From Candidatus Binataceae bacterium (GTDB lineage Bacteria; Desulfobacterota; Binatia; Binatales; Binataceae): a stretch of 45,283 nucleotides of DNA. The DNA is taken from the NCBI GenBank assembly GCA_035294265.1, contig DATGLK010000008.1, forward strand, positions 1 through 45,283. Reading direction: 5' to 3'. The notes under the pieces are model-generated. The model saw nothing but the letters and a program-made list of their open reading frames with translations, did not search any database and was not told the origin of the DNA. This document shows positions 25,627-34,810 of this stretch, in pieces (position 1 is the first letter of the stretch; every line of letters starts with the position of its first letter). Both the position numbers and the translations under genes were made by a program.

Positions 25627-26784
25627 CTAGCCGCAGACCGGGAACTTGAACGGATAATTGTGCAGCGGTTCGCCGCCGTCGGGGCGCACCAGCACGGCCG
25701 CACCCAATTGTAAGCCGGCACGCTGATCGCGAGTAATGGGATTGGGCTGAATCACGTGCACCATGTTTTCCTTAAGCGTCCACGGCTCGCGCGGATGGAC
25801 TGCCGAGGCGCTGCCCAGTTCGGGGAATTTGCCGCGCTCGCCATGGAACAGGCTGTCATAGGTGGTAAAGCCCCGCCGTTCGATAATTGCCGAGGCCTCC
25901 ACGATTTCCTCGCTGGTAGTGCCAGGGCGGCAGATTCGCCGAATGTTTTCGTAACACTCCCAGGCGACATCAAATAGCTCGCGATAGACCGGTGCAGGCG
26001 GCGCACCGATCGCGAAGGGGCGATGGATCTGAGTGCCGTAGCTCCAGTAGCTCACGGTCAGCTCGGTGATCAGCACGTCACCGCTGGCCACCGTTCGCGC
26101 ACTAGGCCGTTGCCAAGGCACAAAGCGATCGGGCTGCGTCATGCTGGTAGTTGCCAGAAAATGGATACCGGGGTCGCTCTCCTGCCCGTTGAACGCGCCA
26201 ACGATCAGCGCACGGATTTCGTGCTCAGTCAGTCCAGGGTGCAGTCCGTGCTCCAACGCTTCGCAGGCCAGGTCGGTCAGATAGCCGCTGCGGCGCAGAA
26301 AGGTTATTTCCTCTTCGCTTCTGACCCAGCGGATCGCGTTCATCTGGCGGCCGAATTCGAGGTGGGCCAGTTTGGGCAACCGCCGGCTTAATTCAATCAC
26401 TTGGTTGTATGGGATGGTGTTGAGGCTAACCATCCCGATCCGCGCCTGCGCCAGGCCGCGCTCCTCCAGTAGAGCGGCAAGGGTGGGAATCGGGGTCGGA
26501 CCATACCAGCGGACGTCTTCTATGTTTGCCTGGGCACGGGTGCAAGGGATGTGGTTGAAAAAATGAACTAGCACGGTGGGCTCGCCCGTGCGTGGAAAAA
26601 GCAACCAGCAGGGAGAGGCGGGCAAGTAATTCACCAGGTATGGGATCTCGGCTCCGCCCGGGGTTCCATATATCAGCAACGCTTCGATGCCCTCGCGCGC
26701 CATTGCGTCGCGCACCGCGCGATGGCGGCGCTCGAACTCGGCTGGCGAGAAGCGCGGAAAGAGCAGGGGCGCGCTCGATTCCAT
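25627..26784 (-). CDS. M24-fold (creatinase/aminopeptidase P-like) protein lacking the metal ligands
   Basis: About 385 residues. The N-terminal creatinase-like domain (FERRHRAVRDAMAREGIEAL, VRWYGPTPIP) is followed by the pita-bread domain beginning at IRWVRSEEEITFLRRSGYLT. In metal-dependent M24 peptidases the ligands are D, D, H, E, E. Here the aligned positions read ITEL (E for the first D), YGTQIHRPF (Q for the second D), VIQPN (Q for the first E) and GLQLGAAV (Q for the last E). A metal-free, creatinase-like C-N hydrolase or a non-catalytic protein is more likely than an aminopeptidase. The ATG at 26784 overlaps nothing; a GTG at 26793 would overlap the cupin stop (TAGTG). Confidence 0.75.
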   Translation of the reverse strand: MESSAPLLFPRFSPAEFERRHRAVRDAMAREGIEALLIYGTPGGAEIPYLVNYLPASPCWLLFPRTGEPTVLVHFFNHIPCTRAQANIEDVRWYGPTPIPTLAALLEERGLAQARIGMVSLNTIPYNQVIELSRRLPKLAHLEFGRQMNAIRWVRSEEEITFLRRSGYLTDLACEALEHGLHPGLTEHEIRALIVGAFNGQESDPGIHFLATTSMTQPDRFVPWQRPSARTVASGDVLITELTVSYWSYGTQIHRPFAIGAPPAPVYRELFDVAWECYENIRRICRPGTTSEEIVEASAIIERRGFTTYDSLFHGERGKFPELGSASAVHPREPWTLKENMVHVIQPNPITRDQRAGLQLGAAVLVRPDGGEPLHNYPFKFPVCG

Positions 26785-26792
26785 GGGGTTCA

Positions 26793-27323
26793 CTAGAGGG
26801 GTTCGGCGTCAATCAGGATAAAAGCCATCCGGCAAACCCGATCGCTGCGATTGGCCCACGAATGGTAGGTGCCGCGCTGGATCAGCACATCGCCGGGACG
26901 CATCAGGACCTCGCCCTCGTCCATCATTGCCCAGATTTCCCCCTCCAGGCAGATGGCGTAGTCAACGGTATCGGTTTGATGAAAACGATAATGCTTGCGC
27001 AGGCGATCTTCGGTCACATGGACGCCGGCTTTGCGCATGTCCACCTTGCTGGTGTCGATCGCGCTGTCGGGCGGGAATTCGCTGATCCGGAACACAGTGC
27101 CGCCACGATGTTGCGGCGGGGTGGGGACGCGCAGGCCCGCCGGGGCGGCATCATCGTTGCCGCGGTTGGAAGCAGGCGCGCGATCGGTAAGCCACAGCAA
27201 GGTAGAGGCGGTTTGCGGCGAAGCCTCTGAGACGATCACGTCGGGGGCGGGCCCGTCTGAGAGAATTATCGAGCGGCCAGCCGCATTATGGCCGGTTACG
27301 ATCCGGCGTATCGGCGTTGCCAT
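26793..27323 (-). CDS. Cupin-domain protein
   Basis: 176 residues from ATG 27323 (GAGGAGG about 9 bases upstream). The C-terminal half is a single cupin barrel: HYRFHQTDTVDYAICLEGEI, then MMDEGEVLMRPGDVLIQRGT and HSWANRSDRVCRMAFI. The second cupin motif G-D-x3-x-G-x2-H-x-W is intact; the first motif has H-x-T-D-T-V-D-Y, typical of a variant group. The N-terminal half is an extended domain found in some cupin proteins acting on small acids; the substrate is unknown. Co-transcribed with the M24-fold gene and preceded by a strongly structured leader. Confidence 0.8.
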   Translation of the reverse strand: MATPIRRIVTGHNAAGRSIILSDGPAPDVIVSEASPQTASTLLWLTDRAPASNRGNDDAAPAGLRVPTPPQHRGGTVFRISEFPPDSAIDTSKVDMRKAGVHVTEDRLRKHYRFHQTDTVDYAICLEGEIWAMMDEGEVLMRPGDVLIQRGTYHSWANRSDRVCRMAFILIDAEPL

Positions 27324-27425
27324 CGTGAGCATCCTCCTCAATGAAGTTTCAAGGGCATGGCCAACCAGACCATCGTGACCCCGCCCTTTACATAGCGCGC
27401 TTCCAAGTTCGGCGCCATTTCAACC

Positions 27426-27593
27426 CTCCAGCTTTTGCTGGAGAAAACGGCATGACGGTCACCACACCAGTGAGTGCAAGGTGCCATCTCGGCGTCAACG
27501 AAACGCAAGGCCGGTTATGCCGGCCGAGATGTTGGACCTTCCACAGTGACAGCGGGCCTAAGCTCACTGGGGGGCCAACATCTGTGGCTTAGG
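27426..27593. repeat. Cluster of nested and mutually exclusive inverted repeats
   Basis: Between the GST stop (27605) and the cupin start (27323) a 170-base stretch has several perfect inverted repeats: 27426-27432 with 27437-27443 (7 bp, 4-base loop); 27485-27493 with 27523-27531 (9 bp); 27509-27514 with 27520-27525 (6 bp, 5-base loop); 27527-27535 with 27575-27583 (9 bp, extendable past one mismatch); 27544-27549 with 27564-27569; 27557-27562 with 27588-27593; and 27541-27546 with 27582-27587. The two 9-bp helices share bases 27527-27531, so they cannot form together. No gene I can support is here. Possibly a leader or 3' RNA structure, or a degenerate repeat. Confidence 0.6.
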
Positions 27594-27604
27594 AGACGCT
27601 ACGT

Positions 27605-28297
27605 TCAGCGCCGTTCAAATTGCTTGGCGCCAAACATGATGCTCCAGGTCTCGGGATTGTCGATTTGCGGGCGCGGCTGATTCGCCATCACCGCCAAGCC
27701 ACGGATCACGGCCGGACGCTGGTCAATGGCTTGGAACCAGCGCTTGAGATTGGGAAAGTCTTCCAGCTTCTGTCCCTGGCTCTCGTAACCGCGCAGCCAG
27801 GGAAAAGTGGCGATATCCGCGATCGAGTAATCGCCGGCCAGGTAAGGTACTTCGCCTAGCCGCTTGTCAAGAACCCCGTAGATCCGGCGTGCTTCATTGG
27901 TGTAGCGCTCGATAGCGTAAGGAATCTTTTCGGGAGCATAGCGGCGAAAATGGTGGTTCTGACCCAGCATCGGTCCTACTCCGCCCATCTGAAACATCAG
28001 CCACTGGATGACCTGGTAGCGCCCGACGGGATCGGCAGGCATCAGTTGGCCGCTCTTTTCGGCCAGGTAAATCAGGATGGCGCCCGATTCAAATAGCGCC
28101 AGCGGCTTGCCCTGAGGCCCCTCGCGATCAATGATCGCCGGCATCTTGTTGTTGGGGCTGATGCGCAGGAAGGCCGGCTCGAATTGCTCTCCCTTGCTGA
28201 TATTGACCGGGTGGATCTCATAAGGGAGCCCGGTTTCTTCCAAAAAGATCGTGATCTTATGACCGTTGGGAGTAGGCCAATAGTAAAGGTCGATCAT
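27605..28297 (-). CDS. Glutathione S-transferase, YfcG/YghU-like
   Basis: 230 residues. The N-terminal thioredoxin-fold domain has [27 protein letters not shown] with the cis-proline, and the glutathione-binding [12 protein letters not shown]. The C-terminal helical domain has [20 protein letters not shown] and [13 protein letters not shown] with the N-capping box, which are typical of the Nu-class YfcG/YghU proteins that reduce disulfides with glutathione. AAGGAG lies about 8 bases before the ATG. Divergent from the GT4 gene. Confidence 0.92.
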   Translation of the reverse strand: MIDLYYWPTPNGHKITIFLEETGLPYEIHPVNISKGEQFEPAFLRISPNNKMPAIIDREGPQGKPLALFESGAILIYLAEKSGQLMPADPVGRYQVIQWLMFQMGGVGPMLGQNHHFRRYAPEKIPYAIERYTNEARRIYGVLDKRLGEVPYLAGDYSIADIATFPWLRGYESQGQKLEDFPNLKRWFQAIDQRPAVIRGLAVMANQPRPQIDNPETWSIMFGAKQFERR

Positions 28298-28395
28298 CGC
28301 TCACTCCTTGCAGCCGCGCGCTGCGGTGCTCCGTCAACTCCGCTTCGAGCCTATTCTAATCAGGCCGTGGTGAAAATCGATCTCGCTTGCTCCAA

Positions 28396-29607
28396 ATGCG
28401 GATTGCGATAATCCATCGTGCATTGAGCAAAACCGGAGGGGTTGAATCCTATCTCGATCTGATCCTGCCGGCATTGGCCGAGCAAGGCCATCAGCTGGCA
28501 TTTCTGGCCGAGGACGAGGGCGGCGACGAGGCGGGAGAAATCCACTTGCCGGCGCATGCCGCGCGCTGGTTGGTCAAGCAGCTTGGGCATCGGGCCGCGC
28601 TCAATCTTTTGCGCGCCTGGCGGCCGGATTTGCTTTTCGTCAATTGGTCTTTGGAACCGGGGCTGGAGGCCTCCCTGTTGCGCCTAGCGCCGGCGGTCTT
28701 CTTCGCGCACGCCTACTGGGGCGCTTGCATCAGTGGCTACAAGCGCTGGGCCCGCGCGGGTTTCGCCCCATGTCAGCGTCGCCTAGGTTGGTCCTGCCTG
28801 GCCCATTATTACCCTTTTCGATGCGGCGGCTTGAATCCGCTGCGGATGACGCGCGACTTCGCCATGCAGCGCGGGCGCGCACAGCGGCTTGCCAGCTATC
28901 GCATCGTGCTCGTCGCTTCGCACTACATGCGCGAGGAATATATTCGCCAAGGGCTCGACCCCGCACAGGTGCGAGGTATCTATCTGCCGGTTCGCGACGG
29001 CGGGGAGCTGGCTGCGCTGGACAAGGACTGCGCGCAGGGCGAGCTGCGCTTGCTGTTCGCCGGGCGGATGACGGCGCTCAAAGGTGGCACGATGCTACTA
29101 TCGGCCTTGCCGCAAGTGGTCCAGCGGCTGGGCCGCTCGTTGCTTCTGACTATGGTGGGGGAGGGCCCCGAGCGCGCGCGCTGGCAGGCACAGGCCAAAC
29201 GGGTGGAAGCGGCGCAGCCGCGGGTGCGAATCCATTTTGCGGGCTGGGCCGGCACCAGTGAGCTGGCCCAGTGGTTTGAGCACAGCCACTTGCTGTGCGT
29301 GCCCAGTCTGTGGCCGGAGCCCTTCGGCTTGATCGGCCCCGAAGCGGGCTTGCATGGGCTGCCCGCGGCGGCGTTTGCGGTGGGTGGAATTCCCGAATGG
29401 CTGCGCGATGGAGTCAACGGCGCGCTGGCGCCCGCGCCTGGGCTTAACGCCGACAACCTGGCCGAGGCGATCGCGCGCTGCCTGCGTGACCCCGAGCACT
29501 ACGTCCGATTGCGGGCTGGGGCCCGCGCGCAGGCACAGCGCTTCACTCTAGGGCGTCACCTCACTGAGCTCGTGGAGCTGTTCGGCGAAATAGCCCTCAA
29601 CCATTAA
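28396..29607 (+). CDS. Glycosyltransferase family 4
   Basis: 403 residues from ATG 28396; a TTG at 28387 is also in frame. GT-B fold: N-terminal IHRALSKTGGVESYLDLILP gives the G-G-V-E acceptor-side loop, and the donor-side half has LLFAGRMTALKGGTMLLSAL, TMVGEGPERARWQ, and CVPSLWPEPFGLIGPEAGLH, the E-x7-E nucleotide-sugar motif. A mid-domain SGYKRWARAGFAPCQRRLGW with C residues is unlike the core family and may form a small insertion. Likely transfers a sugar for LPS, EPS or a glycolipid; acceptor unknown. Confidence 0.88.
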   Translation: MRIAIIHRALSKTGGVESYLDLILPALAEQGHQLAFLAEDEGGDEAGEIHLPAHAARWLVKQLGHRAALNLLRAWRPDLLFVNWSLEPGLEASLLRLAPAVFFAHAYWGACISGYKRWARAGFAPCQRRLGWSCLAHYYPFRCGGLNPLRMTRDFAMQRGRAQRLASYRIVLVASHYMREEYIRQGLDPAQVRGIYLPVRDGGELAALDKDCAQGELRLLFAGRMTALKGGTMLLSALPQVVQRLGRSLLLTMVGEGPERARWQAQAKRVEAAQPRVRIHFAGWAGTSELAQWFEHSHLLCVPSLWPEPFGLIGPEAGLHGLPAAAFAVGGIPEWLRDGVNGALAPAPGLNADNLAEAIARCLRDPEHYVRLRAGARAQAQRFTLGRHLTELVELFGEIALNH

Positions 29608-29613
29608 CTGCTC

Positions 29614-30843
29614 TTAGTCAGGGAAATCCACCACGGCGCCATCCAGCATCAGCGAATCGCGCACCATCTGCGTCCGGCCGTTCTCCTTGCGGATGTGCCA
29701 TTGGTCGTTGGTCTCGATCAAACGTGCCGGTCGCAGCATAAAACGGTCGATAGCATAGGGAATGCCTTGGGCACCTAGTCCGCTGGGGCCATCGACCAGG
29801 TGGAAATGCAAATGCGGCTCCGACGAATTACCTGAATTCCCTACGCGTCCCAAAACCTCCCCGGCATGCACCTGTTGGCCGCGATGCACTTTCAGGCTGC
29901 CGGGGATGAGATGGGCGTAAAAGGCATAGCGGCCATGCCCCAGGTCAATCAGAACGATGTTGCCGCCCAGATTATTCAAGGTAGGAGTAACCGCCAGGGA
30001 GCCGGGAATGTTGTCAGGAATACCATCGGTGGTCGCGATTACCTTGCCGGCCGCGACCGCCAGAATCGGCGCGCCATAGCAGTGGTAGCTGGCGTTTCGC
30101 TTGGGGTCGCCACTGTAGCTACGCCCTTCGTCGTCAACCTGAATGTAATCGATCGCGAAGCGCTCGGGGAAATAGAGCTTGCCGTTGAAGGCGAACATCG
30201 CTCGGCGATGGCTGGAGGTGTTGGAGGGGCCGTTTGCTGCCACCCAGCGCACTCCGCGCAGCGGCGGGGCGATTGTCGACGGGGTTGTTCGGTCAATAGG
30301 CTGTGCCGTACTTACCACGGTCATGGGTGGAGCTGGCGCGGAACCGACGAAGCGATACGTGAAGCGGTCGATCAAATCCCCAGGTAGCGCACCTGTCGAG
30401 GAAAAACGTAGCCAGACCAGAACGATGCGAGTCGCCAATGGCGCGATAATCAGTTCTTGCCCTTGCGGCGCATCGCGTTGCGGCAGGTCGATCATCGTTT
30501 TGACAGCGGTGGCATCGAAATCAAAACGCGTCTTGCCACTCTCGACCCTCATCGAGACCAACTCGATCGGCAGCGACTGATAATTGGTCAGCTGCAACTC
30601 GTAAGCCAAGTAGGTGGCGCCTTCAGCCACCAATGGGCGTGGCGGCGCAATCGTCTGGAGGGTCACCATGCCGCCGGGACCGCCGGGTGCAGTCACCGGT
30701 CGATCGGAAAATTCCTGGCCGCAGGCAGTCTGAGCCGCCGCGACGATCGTTGCCGCCGCCAACAGCGCAAGGCTGAAATACATCCCCCATGAGCGGCGGG
30801 TTGGCCAACAAGGCGGGCTCTCGCTAGGGGACTGCGGCTGCAT
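29614..30843 (-). CDS. Exported M23-family (LytM-like) metallopeptidase
   Basis: 409 residues. Signal sequence at about 20-40 (YFSLALLAAATIVAAAQTAC; an AC pair could be a lipobox-like or signal peptidase I end). The middle is a beta-rich domain. The C-terminal peptidase domain has FAIDYIQVDDEG for the first H-x-D metal pair (with HRRAM upstream), APILAVAAGKVIATTDG, GRYAFYAHL, and the H-x-H motif EPHLHFHLVDG. These enzymes cut cell-wall cross-links. The start may be ATG 30843 or ATG 30783, which puts the signal peptide at the N-terminus. It converges with the GT4 gene, 6 bases apart. Confidence 0.87.
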   Translation of the reverse strand: MQPQSPSESPPCWPTRRSWGMYFSLALLAAATIVAAAQTACGQEFSDRPVTAPGGPGGMVTLQTIAPPRPLVAEGATYLAYELQLTNYQSLPIELVSMRVESGKTRFDFDATAVKTMIDLPQRDAPQGQELIIAPLATRIVLVWLRFSSTGALPGDLIDRFTYRFVGSAPAPPMTVVSTAQPIDRTTPSTIAPPLRGVRWVAANGPSNTSSHRRAMFAFNGKLYFPERFAIDYIQVDDEGRSYSGDPKRNASYHCYGAPILAVAAGKVIATTDGIPDNIPGSLAVTPTLNNLGGNIVLIDLGHGRYAFYAHLIPGSLKVHRGQQVHAGEVLGRVGNSGNSSEPHLHFHLVDGPSGLGAQGIPYAIDRFMLRPARLIETNDQWHIRKENGRTQMVRDSLMLDGAVVDFPD

Positions 30844-30858
30844 CGATCTGACAATCGC

Positions 30859-31836
30859 TCAGGGAATCAGTACGGTCGAGCCGACTGTAGCACGATCGGC
30901 CAGGGCGCGATGAGCTTGCGCGGCCTGGGCCAGCGGAAAGCGCTGATTTATCTCTACCTTGACGATACCGCGAGCGATCACGTCGAAGAGCGCGCTAGCA
31001 TTAGCCTCCAGCTTTTGGCGGGTGTTGACATGCGGCACCAGGCTGGGGCGGGTCAGAAAGATCCAGCCCTTGTCGGCCAGGAGGTTGACGCTGATAGGGT
31101 CGGCTTTACCCGAGGATTGGCCGAAGCTGACCATCATGCCCAACTGACGTAGGCAGTCCATCGATTTCAAAAACGTCGCCTGACCCACCGAGTCGTACAC
31201 TACCGGCAGCATCGCGCCCTTGGTAATCTCCTTGACCCGGGCGACAAAGTCTTCGCGCTCGTAGTTGATGACGTGATCGCAACCGTGAGCACGCGCCACA
31301 GCCGCTTTCTCCTCGCTGCCCACGGTGCCGATTACGGTGGCGCCCAGATGTTTGGCCCATTGGCTGAGCAACAGGCCCACTCCACCGGCCGCGGCGTGCA
31401 GCAAAATCGTGTCGCCAGGTTTGACTGCGTAGGTGAGATGGATCAGGAAGTGCGCGGTCAGCCCCTTAAGCATGCACGCGGCGGCGGTGTCGAAGTCGAT
31501 GCTATCAGGCAGTTTGACCAACAGCGCGGCGGGCAACACGCGAGCCTCGGCGTAGGAGCCGATCGGTCCCAGGCAGTAGGCGACGCGGTCGCCGGCTTTA
31601 ACTTCGCTTACGCCAGGTCCCACCGCCTCGACCACTCCGGCCCCTTCATTGCCGGGCGTATAGGGAGGTTTCACAGGATAAACCCCGGTACGGAAGTAAA
31701 TATCGATAAAGTTCAACCCCACGGCGCGCTGGCGCACCAGCGCTTGACCGGGGCCGGGCTGGGGCACCTCCTGCTCGGTCAGTTCGAGAACCTCTGGACC
31801 GCCGGTGCGCTTGACCACAATTGCCTTGCACTTCAT
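30859..31836 (-). CDS. NADPH:quinone oxidoreductase, MDR/zeta-crystallin type
   Basis: 325 residues from ATG 31836, which has AAGGAG 8 bases upstream; earlier in-frame starts give a non-conserved extension. MKCKAIVVKRTGGPEVLEL, GLNFIDIYFRTGVYP, PYTPGNEGAGVVEAVGPGV, the NADPH-binding ILLHAAAGGVGLLLSQWAKH and the C-terminal FPLAQAAQAHRALADRATVG match the Qor group. It lacks the structural-zinc cysteine cluster, as expected for Qor. Single-electron or two-electron quinone reduction with NADPH. Divergent from the iorA-like gene. Confidence 0.92.
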   Translation of the reverse strand: MKCKAIVVKRTGGPEVLELTEQEVPQPGPGQALVRQRAVGLNFIDIYFRTGVYPVKPPYTPGNEGAGVVEAVGPGVSEVKAGDRVAYCLGPIGSYAEARVLPAALLVKLPDSIDFDTAAACMLKGLTAHFLIHLTYAVKPGDTILLHAAAGGVGLLLSQWAKHLGATVIGTVGSEEKAAVARAHGCDHVINYEREDFVARVKEITKGAMLPVVYDSVGQATFLKSMDCLRQLGMMVSFGQSSGKADPISVNLLADKGWIFLTRPSLVPHVNTRQKLEANASALFDVIARGIVKVEINQRFPLAQAAQAHRALADRATVGSTVLIP

Positions 31837-32030
31837 GAGGAGACTCCTTCCTGGCGCAGAGCTTAACCCAGGGACGCGGTTGGTAACAATCCGCGTGTGC
31901 AAAACGATACTCCCGAAAAATAATGCTTTTTCGATTACCTGCGAAGGGTAGATTCGCGCTAAACTTTGCGCATGGCTACCAACGTCTGGATTGGTATTGC
32001 AGGAGCCAGCTCAACGGGGAGAGCGTCGTG

Positions 32031-32492
32031 ATGTTAACGCTGACGATCAATGGCAAACGGCATCGGCTCGACGTCGATCCGGCCACGCCTCTGCTCTGGG
32101 TGATCCGGGATCATCTGGGGATGACCGGGACTAAGTTCGGCTGCGGCGCGGCGCTGTGCGGATGCTGCACGGTGCATGTTGAAGGCAGTCCGATTCGCTC
32201 CTGCGTGACCCCGGTCATGCTGGTTGCTGGCAAGCCCATTACGACGATCGAAGGTTTGGACAGCGCAGCCGGGCACGCGGTGCAGCAGGCTTGGATCGCC
32301 GAAGAGGTGCCGCAATGTGGCTACTGCCAGTCCGGTCAGATCATGTCGGCAACGGCGCTGCTGGCGCAAACGCCCCATCCCAGCGACGAGCAAATCGACG
32401 CCGCGATGGCAGGTAACCTGTGCCGCTGCGGTACCTATCAACGCATCCGCGCCGCGATCCATCGCGCGGCGGCAACGCTGGGGAGGGCCTAA
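32031..32492 (+). CDS. iorA: Isoquinoline 1-oxidoreductase-type [2Fe-2S] subunit
   Basis: 153 residues. The N-terminal plant-ferredoxin domain has [18 protein letters not shown]; the C-terminal helical domain has [18 protein letters not shown] and [13 protein letters not shown], giving the two [2Fe-2S] clusters of xanthine-oxidase-family small subunits. The ATG at 32031 ([15 protein letters not shown]) follows GGGGAGAG and is the family start; the frame from 31923 is unconserved. It is followed 3 bases later by the large subunit, so IorAB-like. The physiological acceptor, often a cytochrome c, is not next to them. Confidence 0.93.
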   Translation: MLTLTINGKRHRLDVDPATPLLWVIRDHLGMTGTKFGCGAALCGCCTVHVEGSPIRSCVTPVMLVAGKPITTIEGLDSAAGHAVQQAWIAEEVPQCGYCQSGQIMSATALLAQTPHPSDEQIDAAMAGNLCRCGTYQRIRAAIHRAAATLGRA

Positions 32493-32495
32493 GCC

Positions 32496-34631
32496 ATGGC
32501 GGTTGCCAACAACTTATCGCGCCGGGAGTTTTTTCGCGCCGGGGCCGCCGCGAGCGGCGGCCTGCTGGTGGCCTTTTACCTGCCCCTTGCCACGGAGGCG
32601 GGCGAGGGGACGGCCTCCTTCGCGCCCAACGCTTTCATCCGTTTGCGCCGCGACGGCTCGATTACGCTGATCGTCGGACGCTCGGAAATGGGCCAAGGTG
32701 TACTGACCTCTTTGCCGATGTTGCTGGCCGACGAGATGGACGCAGATTGGAAGCGCGTGCGGGTGGAACAGGCTCCGGCGCTGCCGGCATACGCTAATCC
32801 GCTGATGCACATCAACCTGACCGGCGGCAGCAACAGCGTGCGCGGCTCGTGGATCGAGCTGCGCCAGGCAGGAGCAGTGGCGCGAACCATGCTGATCGCG
32901 GCGGCGGCTGAGCGTTGGAAGGTAAATACCAGTGATTGCCGCGCTCACAACGGCTACATTTTGGGGCCGCGCGAGCAACGCCTGAGCTACGGCGCGCTAG
33001 CGGCGCGAGCGGCAGCTCAGCCGGTGCCGACCAACGTGACGCTTAAACGCCCCGAGGCGTTCACCCTGATCGGGCGGCCAATTCCGCGCGTCGATACCCC
33101 GCTGAAGGTCAATGGCCGGGCGGTCTTTGGAATCGACGTGAAACTGCCAGGCATGTTGCAGGCGGTGGTGGCGCGCAGCCCGGTATTCGGCGGCAAGGTA
33201 AAGAGCTTTGATCCCGCGCCCGCCAAGGCGGTAGCCGGCGTACGCGAGGTGATCCAAATCAGCACCGGCGTGGCTGTGGTCGCCGAGCATTTTTGGGCCG
33301 CCAAGCAGGGGCGCGACGCGCTCCGGGTGGAATGGGAGCAGGGTCCGCTGGGCGATTTGGACAGCGGCGAGATCACGCGGATGTTGAGCGCGGCCGCCGA
33401 CAAGCCCGCAGTGGTGGCACAAAAGATCGGTGATGCGCAGCGCGCGCAGGCGAGCGCGGCCAAGACGGTCGAAGCGGTCTATCAGTTGCCCTACCTGGCC
33501 CATGCCACGATGGAGCCGATGAATTGCACCGCCGACGTGCGGCCCGATCGCTGCGACGTATACGCCCCCACCCAAGGACAAACTCCAGCCTTGCACGAGG
33601 CGATGCGAATCACCGGGCTGCCCGCGGACAAGGTCAATGTCACCACGACTTTCCTAGGCGGCGGGTTCGGCCGCCGCGGCATGGTCGATTACGTGGTCGA
33701 GGCGGTGGAAGTGTCCAAGGCGCTGGGACGGCCGGCCAAGGTTATTTGGACCCGCGAAGACGACATGCGGCACGATGGCTACCGGCCGGTCAATTACAGC
33801 CGGCTGCAGGGTGGTCTTGATCGTAACGGCAACATCGTTGCCTGGCAGCATCGAATTGCGGCCCCCTCGTTAATGCTCGATTTGCAGGGACATCGGCCGC
33901 CGCGCGATCTCGACAAGTATGCGGTGGAGGGGGCGGTCGATCTGCCCTATGCGATTCCCAACCAGCAGATTGAATATGCGCTGGTGGCACCGGGTATTCC
34001 TGTTCATTTTTGGCGCTCGGTGGGTCATTCCTATACCGCCTTTGTGGTCGAAAGCTTCGTCGATGAGTTGGCGGCGGCGGCCGGCAAGGATCCCTACGAA
34101 TTCCGGCTCAAGATGGTCGAACAGGCGCGCCGCTATCGCAATGTGTTGATGCTGGTGGCGGACAAGGCGGGTTGGGGCAAGCCGTTGCCGGCGGGGGTCG
34201 CGCGCGGGATCGCGCTGCATAACGCCTTTGGCAGCTACGTGGCCGAGGTCGCCGAGGTGTCGATCGAAGGCAAGGGCGAGGTCCGGGTCCGGCGGGTGGT
34301 GGCGGCGGTGGACTGCGGGACGATCGTCAACCCCAACACGATCGAGGCGCAGGTGCAAAGCGCGATCGTGTATGGTCTGAGCGCGGCCTTGATGGGGGAA
34401 ATCACGATCCGGCACGGCGGCGTGGTGCAGCACAACTTCGACGACTATCCGGTGCTGCGCTTGCCGCAGATGCCCAAGGTCGAGGTCTATCCGGTCGCGG
34501 GCGGTCCGCCGATGGGCGGAATCGGCGAGGTCGCGGTACCGCCGATCGCTCCTGCCGTGGCCAACGCGATTTTTGCCTTGAGCGGCAAGCGAGTGCGTAA
34601 CCTGCCGATTCGGGCGAAGGATTTGGCATGA
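32496..34631 (+). CDS. iorB: Isoquinoline 1-oxidoreductase-type molybdopterin subunit, Tat-exported
   Basis: 711 residues. The N-terminus NLSRREFFRAGAAASGGLLV is a twin-arginine (SRREFF) signal, so the complex is probably exported folded with the small subunit. Molybdopterin-binding landmarks: MGQGVLTSLPMLLADEMD, VRGSWIELRQAG, RPIPRVDTPLKVNGRAVFGI, GGGFGRRGMVDYVVEAVEVS, FWRSVGHSYTAFVVESFVDE, and GGPPMGGIGEVAVPPIAPAV near the C-terminus, where the conserved glutamate sits. The family hydroxylates N-heterocycles or oxidises aldehydes; the substrate is unknown. It ends at 34631, 179 bases before the LLM gene. Confidence 0.93.
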   Translation: MAVANNLSRREFFRAGAAASGGLLVAFYLPLATEAGEGTASFAPNAFIRLRRDGSITLIVGRSEMGQGVLTSLPMLLADEMDADWKRVRVEQAPALPAYANPLMHINLTGGSNSVRGSWIELRQAGAVARTMLIAAAAERWKVNTSDCRAHNGYILGPREQRLSYGALAARAAAQPVPTNVTLKRPEAFTLIGRPIPRVDTPLKVNGRAVFGIDVKLPGMLQAVVARSPVFGGKVKSFDPAPAKAVAGVREVIQISTGVAVVAEHFWAAKQGRDALRVEWEQGPLGDLDSGEITRMLSAAADKPAVVAQKIGDAQRAQASAAKTVEAVYQLPYLAHATMEPMNCTADVRPDRCDVYAPTQGQTPALHEAMRITGLPADKVNVTTTFLGGGFGRRGMVDYVVEAVEVSKALGRPAKVIWTREDDMRHDGYRPVNYSRLQGGLDRNGNIVAWQHRIAAPSLMLDLQGHRPPRDLDKYAVEGAVDLPYAIPNQQIEYALVAPGIPVHFWRSVGHSYTAFVVESFVDELAAAAGKDPYEFRLKMVEQARRYRNVLMLVADKAGWGKPLPAGVARGIALHNAFGSYVAEVAEVSIEGKGEVRVRRVVAAVDCGTIVNPNTIEAQVQSAIVYGLSAALMGEITIRHGGVVQHNFDDYPVLRLPQMPKVEVYPVAGGPPMGGIGEVAVPPIAPAVANAIFALSGKRVRNLPIRAKDLA

Positions 34632-34721
34632 TGGGGGGCGAGGAGCCTGCGCCGCACCCACCCTGGCGCTCGATGCGAGCCTCCTAACCCATTGGGCGAA
34701 CTTGAGGTATCGTTTCTTTCC

Positions 34722-34743
34722 CCCTCTCTGAGATCAGAGAGGG
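34722..34743. promoter_or_regulatory. Perfect 10-bp inverted repeat in the leader of the LLM gene
   Basis: CCCTCTCTGA (34722-34731) and TCAGAGAGGG (34734-34743) are exact inverted repeats around GA, 67 bases before the LLM start. A pyrimidine run (TTTCTTTCCCC) precedes it, but no T-tract follows on either strand, so a rho-independent terminator is unlikely. A dimeric-regulator operator is the simplest reading. Confidence 0.45.
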
Positions 34744-34810
34744 CGGAGCAGACTGCGACGACTTACCCCTAGCCTGCCGGGAGAGCCGAGAAAGCGCGGA
34801 GAGGACAGAA

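Noticed and set aside
27426-27443. The CTCCAGC-TTTT-GCTGGAG hairpin as a terminator of the GST gene
   Set aside because: No T-run follows on the minus strand and it is about 160 bases past the GST stop; treated instead as part of the structured spacer.
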